Shown here in pieces: positions 1-5,819 of a stretch of 16,239 nt of DNA (position 1 is the first letter of the stretch; each line of letters starts with the position of its first letter). Origin of the DNA: Candidatus Tectimicrobiota bacterium (GTDB taxonomy: Bacteria; UBA8248; JACPRG01); NCBI GenBank assembly GCA_016190025.1, contig JACPRG010000048.1:1-16239 (forward strand), written 5' to 3'. Under the pieces are notes generated by a model, which was not told the DNA's origin, did no database searches, and saw only the letters and a program-made list of their open reading frames with translations. A program made the translations under genes and the position numbers.

Positions 1-191
1 CCCAGGAGCTCCCGGAGGTTGGCCTCCGCGCCGGAGTAGCTCCAGGCGAGGAGCCCGGCCGCGAGGGCGGCGCTCCCCCATGTCTTCCACGGGGCGCGGA
101 GGGCGCGCTTGGGCGGCGTCCGCGCGTCCCCTCCCGAGGGGCCGGCTGAACCGGCGGAAGCCGGGCTGGGCGACCCGCGCAAGCGGCTCAC
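1..191 (-). CDS. phnE: Second PhnE-like ABC permease, N-terminal part (cut by window edge)
   Basis: A GTG start at 191-189 overlaps the TGA stop of the upstream permease in a GTGA arrangement, the usual mark of translational coupling. The frame stays open to base 1. It gives a Ser/Ala/Gly/Pro-rich cytoplasmic lead, then a basic stretch (PPKRALRAPWKTWG), then a hydrophobic segment (SAALAAGLLAWSYSG) that fits the first membrane helix, then an EANLRELL-type segment. PhnE proteins typically begin like this, with one helix followed by a periplasmic loop. Phosphonate-type importers often carry two permease genes side by side, giving a heterodimeric channel, and this gene sits directly after the first one. 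Only about 63 residues are visible, so the EAA loop that would confirm the family lies outside the window. The identification rests mainly on context plus the helix. Confidence 0.6.
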   Translation of the reverse strand, partial: MSRLRGSPSPASAGSAGPSGGDARTPPKRALRAPWKTWGSAALAAGLLAWSYSGAEANLRELL

Positions 192-1051
192 AGGATCTGC
201 TTCCGGATCCAGGCGCTGGCCCTGTCCACCGCCGTGACCATGACGAGGAGGATCAGGATGAGCGTCAGGGTTTCCTGTTGTTTGAACATCCGCATCGAGA
301 CCTCGATCTGCTGGCCGATCCCCCCGGCGCCCACGAACCCCAGGATGGCCGCCGCGCGGATGGCGCACTCCCAGCGGTAGAGGGCGTAGGACGCCAGGTT
401 GGGCAGGGCCTGCGGCAGGAAGCCGTAGAAGAACGTGGAGAGCCTGGACGCCCCGGTGGCCTGGAGCGCCTCCAGGGGTTGGGGACTCACCTCCTCGAAG
501 ATCTCGGCGAAGACCTTGCCCAGGACGCCCCCGTACCCGACGCCGATGGCCAGCACCCCGGGGAACGGGCCCAGCCCGACGGCCCGCACGAAGATGAGCG
601 CCCAGACGAACTCCGGGACCGCCCGGAACACGTTCAGGGCCGAGCGGGCCAGGACGTACGGAATGGAGCGGAGCGCCCGCAGGGCCGGCCTCCCCTCCAC
701 CTCCGCCTCGTGGAGCACACCCGTGAAAGAGAGGTTGCTGGCGGCGAGGAGCGACAGGGGAAAGCCGATCACAACCGCCAGGGCCGTCCCCAGGATGGAG
801 ATCTGGAGGGTCTCGATGGCGGGGCGGAGGGTGAACCCGAGAAACTCGGCCGACAGGTCCGGCGGGAACATCTCCTTCACGAAGGAAAAGAGCTTGTCCC
901 GCCCCTCCCCCAGGAGGAGCTCCAGCGGGCGCACCTCGGCGATGCGCCAGCTCGCCGCCAGCGCCGCGAGGAATACGAACCAGCCGATGAAGGGAAAAGC
1001 CGACCGCGGGGGCCTAGCCGGGCCGGCTGCCGTAGAGGCGGATGGGCTCAC
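188..1051 (-). CDS. phnE: PhnE-family ABC transporter permease
   Basis: Inner-membrane permease of 287 residues for an oxyanion or phosphonate-type importer. It has a helix near 22-38, several further helices across 80-185, and a last pair near 232-245 and 262-280. The cytoplasmic EAA loop that docks on the ATPase is clear at about 194-213 (EALQATGASR followed by FLPQALP). The stretch ILGFVGAGGIGQQ at 236-248 is typical of PhnE. The start is GTG at 1051-1049, which overlaps the end of the ATPase gene by 38 bases. That overlap is longer than usual, so a slightly later start is possible, but I see no better one with a ribosome site. The gene is third in the order receptor, ATPase, permease 1, permease 2, and its stop is coupled to the next permease. 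Family is firm; the substrate is not fixed by this protein. Confidence 0.88.
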   Translation of the reverse strand: MSPSASTAAGPARPPRSAFPFIGWFVFLAALAASWRIAEVRPLELLLGEGRDKLFSFVKEMFPPDLSAEFLGFTLRPAIETLQISILGTALAVVIGFPLSLLAASNLSFTGVLHEAEVEGRPALRALRSIPYVLARSALNVFRAVPEFVWALIFVRAVGLGPFPGVLAIGVGYGGVLGKVFAEIFEEVSPQPLEALQATGASRLSTFFYGFLPQALPNLASYALYRWECAIRAAAILGFVGAGGIGQQIEVSMRMFKQQETLTLILILLVMVTAVDRASAWIRKQIL

Positions 1052-1850
1052 TTTCCACGTATGGGGCGAAGGACCCGAAGTCCTGCCGCGCCTCCTCGAT
1101 CTTCGGCGGATAGAGCGCCTGGAGGTCGGCCGCGGAAACCTCCTCGGGCTTTCGGTCGAACAGGACGGCTCCCTGGTGGATGCCGATCACCCGGGGGAAA
1201 TGGGCCAGGGCCAGATCCACGCTGTGGAGGTTCATGGCCAGCGTCTTCCCGCTCTCCTGGCTCAGGCGGACCAAGAGCTTCACGATGCCCTCTGCCAGGG
1301 CGGGGTCCACGGAGGAAACCGGCTCGTCGGCGAGGATGCAGTCGGGGTCCTGAACGAGGACGCGGGCGACGGCCACGCGCTGGCGCTCCCCCCCGGAGAG
1401 GTCGTCCGTGCGGGAGAAGAGCTTCTCGGGGATGCCCACCCGGCCCAGCGCCGCCTGGGCGGTCTCCACCTCGGCCGGGCGGACCAGGGACGCCAGGCCC
1501 CGCAGCGCGCCCCAGGCGCCCAGGCGCCCCGCCAGTACGTTGTGAACGACCCGCAGGCGGCCCACCAGGTTTTGGTGCTGATAGACCGTTCCGATCCTCC
1601 GGCGGACCTCCCGCAGGCGCCTGCCGCGGAGGCGGGCCGCGTCCTCGCCGCCGATGCGGAGCTCGCCCCGGGTCGGCCTCAGGGTGCAGTTGAGAACGCG
1701 GAAGAGGGTGGTCTTCCCCGCCCCGCTCGGGCCGATGAAGGCCGCCTGCTCTCCCGCCCCGATGTCCAGATCGACGCCCGCCAGGGCGACCTCCCCCGTC
1801 TTGAACCGCTTCGTGACTCCGCGCAGTGAGAACATCCGTCTCTCGCTCAT
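1014..1850 (-). CDS. phnC: PhnC-type ABC transporter ATPase
   Basis: ATPase subunit (278 residues) that powers the importer formed with the two PhnE-like permeases. All ABC motifs are present: Walker A GPSGAGKT at 40-47, signature LSGGERQRVAVAR at 151-163, Walker B CILADEP at 171-177 followed by the D-loop SSVDP, and the switch histidine at 209. Length and the start MSERRMFSLRGVTKRF match PhnC proteins. I chose the ATG at 1850-1848. The frame is open further upstream, but that extension runs antisense-like through the receptor gene and has no family resemblance. There is no strong Shine-Dalgarno. The gap from the receptor stop is 47 bases and looks like one transcript. No C-P lyase or phosphonatase genes are in view, so a role in phosphonate use is not shown. 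Confidence 0.9.
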   Translation of the reverse strand: MSERRMFSLRGVTKRFKTGEVALAGVDLDIGAGEQAAFIGPSGAGKTTLFRVLNCTLRPTRGELRIGGEDAARLRGRRLREVRRRIGTVYQHQNLVGRLRVVHNVLAGRLGAWGALRGLASLVRPAEVETAQAALGRVGIPEKLFSRTDDLSGGERQRVAVARVLVQDPDCILADEPVSSVDPALAEGIVKLLVRLSQESGKTLAMNLHSVDLALAHFPRVIGIHQGAVLFDRKPEEVSAADLQALYPPKIEEARQDFGSFAPYVESEPIRLYGSRPG

Positions 1851-1897
1851 GGATTCAACCGGACCCGGCAATCGCCCGCCCCCCTGTGTCACAGTCG

Positions 1898-2767
1898 CTA
1901 TTGCAAGAGCTTCGCCGCCTTGGCCGCCGCCTCGACCCCCTTGAAGTCGTCCGGCGTGGCGATGACGTAGCCCCTGGCCCGCTGCAGGTCCATGATCTTC
2001 CTGTGTTCCGGATTGGCGTGATCCAGGTTCAGGAAGGCGCGGGTGATCCTGGTCATCAGCATGCGGTCCAGATCGCCCCGCACCGTCCAGTTGTAGTCCA
2101 CGTATGCGGGGGTGGTCCAGATGACCTTCACCTTGTTCACGTCCACCTTCCCGGACTCGACGAGCTTTTCCCACACGGACTCGTTGAGGACGCCCGCCTG
2201 GACGCGCCCCGCTTCCACCCACTTGGCGGTGGCGTCATGGGAGCCGCTGAAGCTGAACTTGGCGAAGTCCCGCTCCGGGACAATGTGATGCTGCAAGAGA
2301 AAATAACGGGGCATCAGATGGCCCGAGGTGGAGCCTACGCTTCCGAAGGCGAACGTCTTTCCCTTCAGGTCTTCGAGGCGCTTGATCCCCGAGTCCTTGT
2401 AGGCGATGAACTTGCTGTGGAAGTTGGCGTCCTCGATGCGCATCACGAGGGGAATGGCGTTCCCCGTCCTCTTCCGGGCCTGGACGAACGTGAACCCGCC
2501 GTACCAGACGAGGTCCAGTTTCTTCGCCGCCAGGCCCTCCACCGTCGCCGCGTAGTCCACAACCGGGACGTACTTCACCTTCACCCCGAGCTGTTTCTCC
2601 AGATATCTCATCAGGGGTTCGGCTTTTCGTTGAAGCTCTGTCGGCGCTTCATCGGGGATCGCGGAGACGCGAAGCACAGTCGGCGTGTCGGCCAAAGCCA
2701 TCTGGGCGCCAAACAAGAAAAAGAAAATAGAGAGAATTGATTTTAGCGATGAAGGCAAGCGACTCAT
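1898..2767 (-). CDS. phnD: PhnD-like periplasmic substrate-binding protein; possibly the putative selenate-type subgroup
   Basis: Periplasmic receptor of 289 residues and first gene of the importer operon. A Sec signal peptide is clear: basic start (R3, K9), hydrophobic core 11-22, and a likely cut after ALA-26. The mature protein has the PhnD fold signs: SAIPDEAPTELQRK at 35-48, DLVWYGGFTFVQAR at 85-98, the oxyanion-contacting STSG at 146-149 in GSTSGHLMPRYFLL, and VDYNWTVRGDL at 223-233. From memory, this combination of motifs fits the PhnD relatives annotated as putative selenate ABC transporter receptors (TIGR04553) better than E. coli PhnD or the phosphite receptor PtxB. That is recollection, not a search result. 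The ATG start has a purine-rich ribosome site (AGAGGGGG) a few bases upstream. Family sure; ligand open among selenate, phosphonate, phosphite or another oxyanion. Confidence 0.85.
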   Translation of the reverse strand: MSRLPSSLKSILSIFFFLFGAQMALADTPTVLRVSAIPDEAPTELQRKAEPLMRYLEKQLGVKVKYVPVVDYAATVEGLAAKKLDLVWYGGFTFVQARKRTGNAIPLVMRIEDANFHSKFIAYKDSGIKRLEDLKGKTFAFGSVGSTSGHLMPRYFLLQHHIVPERDFAKFSFSGSHDATAKWVEAGRVQAGVLNESVWEKLVESGKVDVNKVKVIWTTPAYVDYNWTVRGDLDRMLMTRITRAFLNLDHANPEHRKIMDLQRARGYVIATPDDFKGVEAAAKAAKLLQ

Positions 2768-2900
2768 CCCCCCCTCTTTCCGCAGACGCTCGGTCTGATG
2801 AAGAACCCTACCGGATTTCGGGCCAATGCGGACCCTCGGTTGCCCGCTCGGCTCAAACCCGGATTCTCAAGCGAAAAGTCCTTCTTATGACGCGATTGGG
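2768..2900 (-). other. Long untranslated leader of the phnD operon with a small hairpin
   Basis: About 125 bases separate the proposed promoter from the phnD start. Just before the ribosome site is a short perfect hairpin: CAGAC at 2783-2787 and GTCTG at 2793-2797, with a five-base loop. I compared the leader by eye with the TPP, cobalamin, SAM and cyclic-di-GMP riboswitch cores and saw none of them. A leader this long could hold post-transcriptional control, but nothing here proves it. Confidence 0.25.
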
Positions 2901-2929
2901 AATCTACATAAGGGTGAACGATTTTGCAA
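2901..2929 (-). promoter_or_regulatory. Candidate sigma70-type promoter for the phnD-phnC-phnE operon
   Basis: On the minus strand, TTGCAA (2929-2924) and TAGATT (2906-2901) are separated by 17 bases. Each box matches the consensus at four of six positions. The site lies in the most A/T-rich part of the 222-base gap between ychF and phnD and points toward phnD. No clear terminator for the upstream ychF gene is seen in the gap, so some read-through is possible. Confidence 0.4.
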
Positions 2930-2989
2930 ATAGAAAATATGGATGAAATGAGACAGATGTATCGATGTGGCTGATTGCGGCTTGTCCAT

Positions 2990-4051
2990 TCAGACCTTGA
3001 ACCGGAAGAGGATCACGTCCCCTTCCTGGATCTCGTAATCCTTGCCCTCCAGTCTCAAAAGCCCCTGGGAGCGAGCCGCCGCCCAGGAACCGGCCCGAAC
3101 CAGGTCTTCATAGGATACCGTCTCCGCCCGGATGAATCCCCGCTCCAGGTCCGAGTGGATCGTGCCGGCCGCCTTCGGGGCGGTGGACCCTCTGGGGACG
3201 GGCCACGCCCGGCTCTCCTTCTCGTCGGCCGTCAGGAAGGTGAGCAGGCCCAGCAGGTCGTAGGTCATTCGGATGACCCGGTCCCGCGAAAAGCTCTCGA
3301 CGCCCATGTCCCGGGCGAACGCCTCGGCCTCCTCTCCCATGCTCAAAAGCTCCGCCTCCAGGGCCGCGCAGAAGGAGGTCCATCCGGTTTTCGGGAAGGT
3401 GACGACGGTCCGCGCGTCGCCCCCCTCCGGGAGCCGGACATCCGACTTTTCCTCACCCGTGTTGGAGACGACCAGGAGGGGCTTGCCCGTCAGAAAGGCG
3501 TAGCCGCGCAGGCGCTTTTCGTCCTCGGCGTCCAACGCGAGGGCCCGCAAGGGGACGCCCCCCTCCAGGGTCCCGCGGCACCGCAACAGGGCGTCCCGCT
3601 CCGGGACGCCTTCTTTTCTGCCTTTGCCGATGTCCGTCTCCAGCCGCTCCAGGCGCGATTCCACGACCTGAAGGTCGGACAGCATCAGCTCCATGTGGAC
3701 CGACTCGAGCTCGGCCGCCGCGTCCGGAAGGGGAGCGCCCGGGGCCTCGGGGAAGGCGCGGATCACCAGCAGGAGGGCATCGGCGTCCCGGACCGCCGCC
3801 AGGAACCGGTCGTCCAGCTTTCGGGCTCCCTCTCCAAGGCCCCCGACGTCCATATATTCGATGGTGGTGTAGACGAGCTTTCGGGAGGAGAAGAGCTCCC
3901 CCAACCGATCCACCCGCGGGTCTGGAACCTGGACGACGTCGATGTGGGTCTCCGCGCGTCCCCCGGCGTGAGGGTCCACGCCCGCGCCGGTGAGGGCGTT
4001 GAATACCGTGGTCTTCCCGCTGCCGGGCAGGCCGATGAGAGCGATCTTCAA
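2990..4051 (-). CDS. ychF: YchF/OLA1-type Obg-family ATPase
   Basis: A TRAFAC-class P-loop protein of 353 residues; E. coli YchF is about 363. YchF proteins bind ATP rather than GTP and associate with ribosomes and stress responses. The phosphate loop is GLPGSGKT at 7-14, the G3 motif DVGG at 68-71 and the G4 position NTGE at 197-200. The last fits the NxxE pattern that gives ATP preference in this family. A helical middle region (about 110-160) is followed by the C-terminal TGS-like domain, unmistakable from about 267: LLTFLTADEKESRAW, AGTIHSDLERGFIRAE and YEIQEGDVILFRF. The start reads TTG at 4051-4049 with GGGGGA about eight bases upstream. The first residues, MKIALIGLPG, match the family. 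The P-loop is unusual, since most YchF proteins have NVGKST. The gene lies downstream of a Nudix gene, 93 bases away. Confidence 0.92.
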   Translation of the reverse strand: MKIALIGLPGSGKTTVFNALTGAGVDPHAGGRAETHIDVVQVPDPRVDRLGELFSSRKLVYTTIEYMDVGGLGEGARKLDDRFLAAVRDADALLLVIRAFPEAPGAPLPDAAAELESVHMELMLSDLQVVESRLERLETDIGKGRKEGVPERDALLRCRGTLEGGVPLRALALDAEDEKRLRGYAFLTGKPLLVVSNTGEEKSDVRLPEGGDARTVVTFPKTGWTSFCAALEAELLSMGEEAEAFARDMGVESFSRDRVIRMTYDLLGLLTFLTADEKESRAWPVPRGSTAPKAAGTIHSDLERGFIRAETVSYEDLVRAGSWAAARSQGLLRLEGKDYEIQEGDVILFRFKV

Positions 4052-4113
4052 GGAAGATTCCCCCGATTGGGCGCGCCGAAACCGTGGACGGGAGCGGCAG
4101 AGGCCGGCCTCAT
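4048..4113 (-). CDS. Possible 21-residue leader peptide coupled to ychF
   Basis: Within the 93-base gap between the Nudix gene and ychF, an ATG at 4113-4111 opens a 21-codon frame. Its product is rich in Ala, Pro and Gly. The TGA stop (4050-4048) overlaps the TTG start of ychF by two bases. AAGGGG lies about seven bases before the ATG, and GGAGG a little further up. The geometry is that of a leader ORF feeding ribosomes onto a weak TTG start. In high-GC DNA, open frames of this length arise easily by chance, so this is a suggestion only. Confidence 0.22.
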   Translation of the reverse strand: MRPASAAPVHGFGAPNRGNLP

Positions 4114-4144
4114 GGGAAAGCCCCTTCCTCCTTCACCCCCGGCT

Positions 4145-4618
4145 TCAATACCGTCCGCCGAAATAATCATCCAGGATTTGGGCGTGGTCGAAACAGATGG
4201 GCGAGGGCAGGTTGTCCCGGGTGAAGAGGCCGACCCGCAGGGCGTCGGAGCCCGGGGTCGGCGTCCGGGGGCCGTGGCCCCAGATGTGCGCGATGAACAC
4301 GACGGTGATGTTGTGCTGCCGGGCGTCCCGCTTGGGATCGGAGTACGCGTGGAACTGGCGCGCCAGCTCCACCGTCAGCCCCGTCTCCTCTTTGGCCTCG
4401 CGGACGGCGGCGTCCTCCAGGGATTCCCCGTAATCCACGTACCCGCCGGGAAGCGCCCATCCGGCGGGAGGGTTTCTCCGCTCGATGAGGACGACGGCCG
4501 GCCCCTTGCCCGGCGCCGACGAATCGGCCACCTCGATGATGATGTCCACCGTGGGGAAGGGATTGCGGAATTTCGGAACCGGCGCCCCGCTGCTCGAACG
4601 CCGGAGGTCTTCGGTCAT
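4145..4618 (-). CDS. Nudix hydrolase
   Basis: A 157-residue Nudix hydrolase. These enzymes split a nucleoside diphosphate linked to another group, using divalent metal ions. The Nudix box (G-x5-E-x7-R-E-U-x-E-E-x-G-U) is complete: G59, E65, R73, E74, the metal-binding E77 and E78, then G80 and L81. The preceding strand, [18 protein letters not shown], is standard. The segment [19 protein letters not shown] at 90-108 resembles the ADP-ribose pyrophosphatase and NTP-cleaning branches, but substrate cannot be read from it. The ATG at 4618-4616 has a strong ribosome site, AAGGAG, seven bases upstream. It is probably co-transcribed with ychF. No signal peptide or extra domain is seen. The upstream boundary falls where the opposite-strand remnant begins. 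Confidence 0.9.
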   Translation of the reverse strand: MTEDLRRSSSGAPVPKFRNPFPTVDIIIEVADSSAPGKGPAVVLIERRNPPAGWALPGGYVDYGESLEDAAVREAKEETGLTVELARQFHAYSDPKRDARQHNITVVFIAHIWGHGPRTPTPGSDALRVGLFTRDNLPSPICFDHAQILDDYFGGRY

Positions 4619-4722
4619 GACTTTCTCCTTGCCAGCCCATCCCGGCGGCCAGGCGGAACAGATGCGGAGACGGGGAGTACAACGGCTGGCTCATCCGAAA
4701 CCTGGGGGGCCGCGCCGTCGTC

Positions 4723-5181
4723 ATGATGGACTACGCGCCCGGGAGAGACGGCGGCGAGACCGTCATGCAGAACCACATGACCGTCTTCGTCAAGATGGAC
4801 AACGGGGTGGCGGAGTCTTTCGTCAAGGCCCTGGACTGGCTGATTCGCCTCCTGGTGGGGACGCAGCTCGCGGACGCCTCCTCCTCCGCCCAGAGGCTGA
4901 TGGAGACCGTCGCCAAAGAGCCCGCGAGGGTGTACGAGACGCTCCGCAGGAGCCCGGGGATCCCGGAGACCGCGCTGGAGGAGTTCCGGCGCTTCTTCCT
5001 GGCGGGCGGACGCCGCCACCCACGGCCTCCCGACCCGGCCCCCGCGGTGAAGCCTCGGGTCATGCCTGCGGACCGTCTGGGCCGCACACCGGATTCTTCG
5101 CCGCCGACTCACCGGAGGGGAATCCGGCCTTCCCCCGCTGTCAGCCGAGAGGGACAATCAGTCTTTTTCGCCGCGCCTTGA
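4723..5181 (+). CDS. Hypothetical protein, probably a 5'-truncated remnant
   Basis: I do not recognise this protein. From ATG 4723 it has 152 codons. Third positions are almost all G or C as far as about 5020, then become mixed, so the Arg/Pro/Ser-rich last 50 residues are probably not native. The coding signal also extends upstream of the ATG, in the same frame, back to about 4669 ([20 protein letters not shown]), yet there is no ATG, GTG or TTG between the stop at 4618-4620 and 4723. The readable core looks like a few beta strands (VVMMDY, MTVFVKMDN) followed by a long helix (SFVKALDWLIRLLVG to about LMETVA), vaguely like the end of a SRPBCC/START-type domain. That is only a fold-level impression. 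It is the only plus-strand gene between base 1 and the thermonuclease and converges on the RRM gene. A gene that lost its beginning and end fits best. Confidence 0.42.
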   Translation: MMDYAPGRDGGETVMQNHMTVFVKMDNGVAESFVKALDWLIRLLVGTQLADASSSAQRLMETVAKEPARVYETLRRSPGIPETALEEFRRFFLAGGRRHPRPPDPAPAVKPRVMPADRLGRTPDSSPPTHRRGIRPSPAVSREGQSVFFAAP

Positions 5182-5247
5182 CGCCGGATTGCGTCCGCGC
5201 GGCGATTGGGTCTCCTCCACACTCCGGCAGGCGAGCGTCAGCCGGAC

Positions 5248-5583
5248 TCACCAGCGCCGTCCGGGGCCGCCGCCTCGGGGACCGCCACCGCCTGGTCCCC
5301 CTCGGCGTCCGCCTCCACCGGGCCGATGGGAACGCTCGGGGCGTGGACGGGCTTCATTGACGGTCAGCGTGCGGCCGTCGAGCTCCGTGCCGCCGAGCCC
5401 GGTGATGGCGGCGGCCGCCTCCTCATCCTGTTCCATCTCGACGAAACCGAAGCCCCTGGATTCGCCGGTCTGGAGATCCCGGACGATGGATACGCTCACC
5501 ACCGTCCCGAAGGCCGAGAAAGCCGACTCGAGTTCTTTCTCCGCCGTCTTGTACGACAGATTGCCCACGTATATCTTTTTCAA
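5248..5583 (-). CDS. RRM-domain RNA-binding protein with Gly/Arg-rich tail
   Basis: A small single-RRM protein of 111 residues, the bacterial type often named Rbp or glycine-rich RNA-binding protein. It should bind single-stranded RNA in the cytoplasm. Both RNA-contact motifs are textbook: RNP2 IYVGNL at 4-9 and RNP1 RGFGFVEM at 43-50, with the expected spacing, then ITGLGGTELDGRTLTVNEA closing the fold by about 78. The rest, 80-111, is an Arg/Gly/Pro tail of the RGG kind, which usually adds non-specific RNA affinity. The start reads TTG at 5583-5581 with a well-placed AGGAG. The gene stands alone on its own transcript, with a long leader and a candidate promoter at 5718-5746. Cyanobacterial relatives are cold-induced. 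Whether this one is cannot be told, though a long leader would suit such control. Confidence 0.93.
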   Translation of the reverse strand: MKKIYVGNLSYKTAEKELESAFSAFGTVVSVSIVRDLQTGESRGFGFVEMEQDEEAAAAITGLGGTELDGRTLTVNEARPRPERSHRPGGGGRRGGPGGGGPRGGGPGRRW

Positions 5584-5589
5584 TCTCTG

Positions 5590-5594
5590 CTCCT
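5590..5594 (-). promoter_or_regulatory. Shine-Dalgarno site fixing the TTG start of the RRM gene
   Basis: AGGAG on the minus strand lies six bases before TTG 5583-5581. No ATG or GTG in frame is better placed, and the translation then starts MKKIYVGNL, as RRM proteins of this kind do. This site is the main reason for accepting a TTG start. Confidence 0.75.
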
Positions 5595-5616
5595 GAGTTT
5601 TTTGCGCGAACCCGCG

Positions 5617-5628
5617 AGGTCGCGACCT
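5617..5628. promoter_or_regulatory. 12-bp perfect palindrome in the leader of the RRM gene
   Basis: AGGTCGCGACCT reads the same on both strands. It lies about 35 bases upstream of the RRM start, inside the proposed leader. In RNA, CGCGA and TCGCG around it can also pair. It could be an operator or part of a leader fold; I cannot choose between these. Confidence 0.25.
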
Positions 5629-5717
5629 GTGGCTCCGATGAGGCGGGGACCCGGACTAAGGCCGAAAGGGAGAATCAAAGAGAGGAAAGCAGAGGTGGTT
5701 CCGATCGACCGAGAGAA

Positions 5718-5746
5718 AGCCTATCACGGCGCTCACCGCGCGTCAA
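5718..5746 (-). promoter_or_regulatory. Candidate promoter of the RRM gene
   Basis: On the minus strand TTGACG (5746-5741, five of six consensus bases) is followed after 17 bases by TAGGCT (5723-5718, three of six). It would give a leader of roughly 130 bases before the TTG start. The gap between the RRM gene and the MFS gene (5584-5819) holds no open frame I would call a gene. Confidence 0.35.
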
Positions 5747-5794
5747 ACAGAATGGCCATTCAAGATCCCTCGCCCGCGCGCGGAAGCCGGCCCT

Positions 5795-5818
5795 CCCCTG
5801 ACCCTCCGGAGGGCGGGG
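5795..5818 (-). terminator. GC-rich stem-loop just after the MFS exporter gene
   Basis: Two bases past the end of the MFS gene, the minus strand reads CCCC, then the palindrome CCCTCCGGAGGG (5813-5802), then GGGG. This makes a two-part GC-rich stem. No T-run follows, so it is at best a weak or Rho-assisted terminator, or an mRNA-protecting 3' hairpin. Confidence 0.3.
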
Positions 5819-5819
5819 C

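Noticed and set aside
80..1829. Long plus-strand open frames (for example 80-1693 and 435-1829) opposite the phn genes
   Set aside because: They lie antisense to genes with full family motifs. Their translations are Arg/Gly/Pro-rich low-complexity sequence, as G+C-rich DNA produces by chance.
1851..2222. Upstream extension of PhnC to an in-frame start at 2222
   Set aside because: The extension reads through the receptor gene out of frame and is low complexity. The family start is ATG 1850.
4731..5087. Minus-strand 118-codon frame opposite the remnant gene
   Set aside because: Third-position bias strongly favours the plus strand here, and the minus reading looks like a shadow.
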